Shown in pieces: positions 9,428 through 11,801 of a stretch of 11,801 bases of DNA (position 1 is its first letter; each line of letters starts with the position of its first letter). This stretch comes from Conidiobolus incongruus B7586 (taxonomy: Eukaryota > Entomophthoromycota > Entomophthoromycetes > Entomophthorales > Conidiobolaceae). A model generated the notes under the pieces. It was given only the letters and a program-made list of their open reading frames with translations, was not told the DNA's origin and made no database searches. The stretch lies in the NCBI GenBank assembly GCA_000697335.1, contig JNEM01013536.1, positions 1 through 11,801 on the forward strand. The letters are read 5' to 3'. Position numbers and translations under genes: made by a program.

Positions 9428-10100
9428 ACATATTTTCATTTAATTTTATATATTAATAATACCTTAAACTTAAATCATTCTACTCTTTTCAATATTAATA
9501 AGGAATCTCAAGTTTAATTCAAAAAATTTGATCATTAAAACATTATCAGTTTATCCAAAATATTAAATTGATAATTAATTTGAAATATTGAATAATAAGA
9601 TTGAATTCTTGTTATGAAAATAATTTTCAATTCAATATTTGAAATGGATCCTTGATTATATATTGACTTTTAATTATCTACTATAACAGCTTAATAATAA
9701 GTGATATTTATTTTTATGATTTAATATATAAATGATTTTTGATATCTTTTAACATGATCAATTTCAATTATGATAAAAAATTTCCAAATCTTTAAAACTA
9801 TTGAAAAACTTAAAAATAATTTATTTTATTGTTATATCACATTTCTAATATTCATTTGGTTTTTATTTTTAAAACTCTGGATATTCAAATTTATTTATTA
9901 ATTCCAATTTGTCTTTAAATTTATTTGATAATTCAAATTAAACTCATTCAATGAATATTAGATAATAGTATCAATTTACTTATTAATTTAAATTTTCATT
10001 AAATTAATATTTTTGAAATAAATTTAAATAAAATTAATATTATAAAATTTATAGAAATAAGTATATAATATAATATTAATAATATCTTTAAATATAAATA
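9428..10100. other. AT-rich 3' flank of the FKS gene, no gene seen
   Basis: Composition falls to about 17% G+C immediately after the TAA stop codon. The 3' untranslated region and polyadenylation site of the FKS transcript must lie here. AT-rich words such as TATATTAATAAT just after the stop resemble fungal 3'-end signals, but cannot be told apart from background. No open frame of note, tRNA or recognised element is seen. A near-inverted repeat at 9579-9644 is described in the findings. Confidence 0.5.
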
Positions 10101-11801
10101 ATTTTTGCCATATATTTGGGAAGACTCTAACACCTAAATAATAGTACTTTTTATTAAAAACTGAAATTTGATATTTTATATATTAATTAATTTTTTTTGA
10201 AAAATTATCTTTCAAACATGCATATTTTTTTTAATTAATCTAACTAATTATATTCACATAGGCTATAATATAATATATAAATTAGATATAATAGTGTTTC
10301 TTAAATATTATTAATTAAAAAATATTTTATAACTTTAATTTTTTATTTTATAATATTTATCTAAATTAATATATAATTTTAAATTATATTTAAAAAATCA
10401 ATTCAAAAAATTTTATTTGAAAAAATTATATAAAATTCATAATTAACTTGTTTTTAATTATTATTTAATAATATTTACTATTGTTTTAATATATAAAATA
10501 AATTAATATTTGCTTATAAATAAAACACTTAATTATTCAAATTTAAACTAGGCATTTATTTATATTAGTATAAAATTTTGATTTATATTATAATAAATGA
10601 CTTTAAAAATATTCATAATTTATTAATAATATTGATTTAATAAAAATAATCTGGTTTTTGAATATACTTAGTAAGTTTTGTTTATTTATAAATATTTAGG
10701 TTTTTTTTTAAATTTTAATAATATAATATATTGTTTTTTTAATTTTATAATTTATTAAAATAATTTAAACATAAATATATATAATATATTTATATACTAA
10801 CTTATAAAAATAAGTTATAAAATCAAAAATACTTATATTTTTAATAATAACTTAATTAATATTTAATAAAATAAAATTAAATAATTAAAATCTATTATAT
10901 TTATTAATAATATATATTATTAAATGATGATATTAAGTTATTAATTGGTTAAAATATAAAACTTTAAACTTTATTTAAGGTGAGTTATAAATTTATAGGT
11001 TTTTGATAATTAAAATATATTAAAACTTAGTATATCTATCTTTAACATTTTTAATTTTTTTAAGGTTATGGGGTATAGAATCAATTAACTTTTTATATTA
11101 AGAAGGGTTAATCTTATTTTATGTTTTTTAAATATATTCTTAAAATAAATTTAAATTTTTTGCTAAGGGGAAAATAATAACTTTTTTTAATTAATCTTAA
11201 AGATATTTAATTAAATTAAGGTTAAAAGATTAAAAAAGCTATTTTATAACTATTATCTTGTTGTTTTTAAGTTATTTGGTAGTAAAAGTTATAATATAGC
11301 AAAAAGTATTATTTTATTAGAAAATAATATTAAATTTATTTAACCTATATTATTTAATAGCTTTTTTTTCATTTTATTATTTAGAATACTTTAAAGCATT
11401 TTATTATTAACTCCTTTATTAATTTTATAAAGATATCTTATATTTAAAGACAATATTTATCCTTAAATAATATTAACATAATAATTACAAAATAATTTTA
11501 AATCTTTTTTAAAATATCTAGCTTTTTTATTAAATTTATTAAAAAATATTTTTGTTTTATTAGATTAAATAACTTTAATTAATTTTAGTTTAATATTAAT
11601 AATGACATTTAAACTCCCATCTAGTTCTATAATAGGATTTCTTTAATTAAAGGTATTTTTTCTCAAGATATAAATAATATCTATATTAATATAAAATATA
11701 TATAATAGTATTAATGTTAATTAATATTCTTGTATAGTTTTATAATTCTTATTATATTTCTATAATAATATTATATTTGCTTATATTAACTACCCTATAG
11801 A
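10101..11801. other. Extreme AT-rich desert, no gene seen
   Basis: Many lines have only 2 to 6 G or C in 60 bases. Sequence is mainly short A/T words and homopolymer runs, with no open frame, RNA gene or element that I can recognise on either strand. From about 11,040 to 11,300 G outnumbers C on the + strand, with short runs such as GGGG. From about 11,340 to 11,660 C outnumbers G. This could be a decayed element or simply mutation-driven sequence. Confidence 0.5.

Noticed and set aside
11340-11700. A second Copia-like RNase H remnant on the minus strand
   Set aside because: A few residues could be matched near the expected order, but at this composition Lys, Ile, Leu, Asn and Phe are so common that the match is no better than chance.
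10101-11801. Possible mitochondrial DNA fragment, because of the extreme AT content
   Set aside because: No mitochondrial protein, tRNA or rRNA motif could be recognised. AT content alone is not evidence.
1-11801. tRNA genes, CRISPR arrays, or a novel multi-gene system
   Set aside because: No tRNA A/B box pair, spaced repeat array or second intact coding gene is visible in the window.

Overview
The window looks like nuclear DNA from a fungus. It holds one intact protein gene, a 1,3-beta-glucan synthase of the FKS family (glycosyltransferase family 48), set in very AT-rich DNA with no other intact gene. The enzyme makes the main structural glucan of fungal cell walls. By memory comparison, the C-terminal half reads more like basidiomycete or zygomycete-type (Mucoromycota/Zoopagomycota) FKS proteins than filamentous-ascomycete ones. 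The gene is a single open frame of about 5.7 kb with no intron. I cannot fix the lineage from this alone.

Layout. Positions 1 to about 3490 are roughly 80% or more A+T by eye. Much of this stretch appears to be the worn remains of one Ty1/Copia-type LTR retrotransposon on the + strand: integrase, reverse transcriptase and RNase H landmarks occur in the family's order from about 800 to 3100, with no usable frame left. Positions 3491-3736 form a promoter-like leader with a long T-rich tract. The FKS gene occupies 3737-9427. From 9428 to the end there is no gene; G+C drops to about 17% and then, beyond about 10,100, to near 5-10%.

Only the FKS gene is likely to function. Its product should sit in the plasma membrane, bind UDP-glucose on the cytosolic side and extrude beta-1,3-glucan, normally under control of a Rho-type GTPase. 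The most useful observation in it is that two regions known as echinocandin resistance hot spots differ naturally from the drug-sensitive consensus. I found no undescribed multi-gene system. The items worth a second look are the retroelement fossil, the hot-spot variation, changes in a conserved catalytic-domain motif, and the abrupt composition boundaries around the gene.
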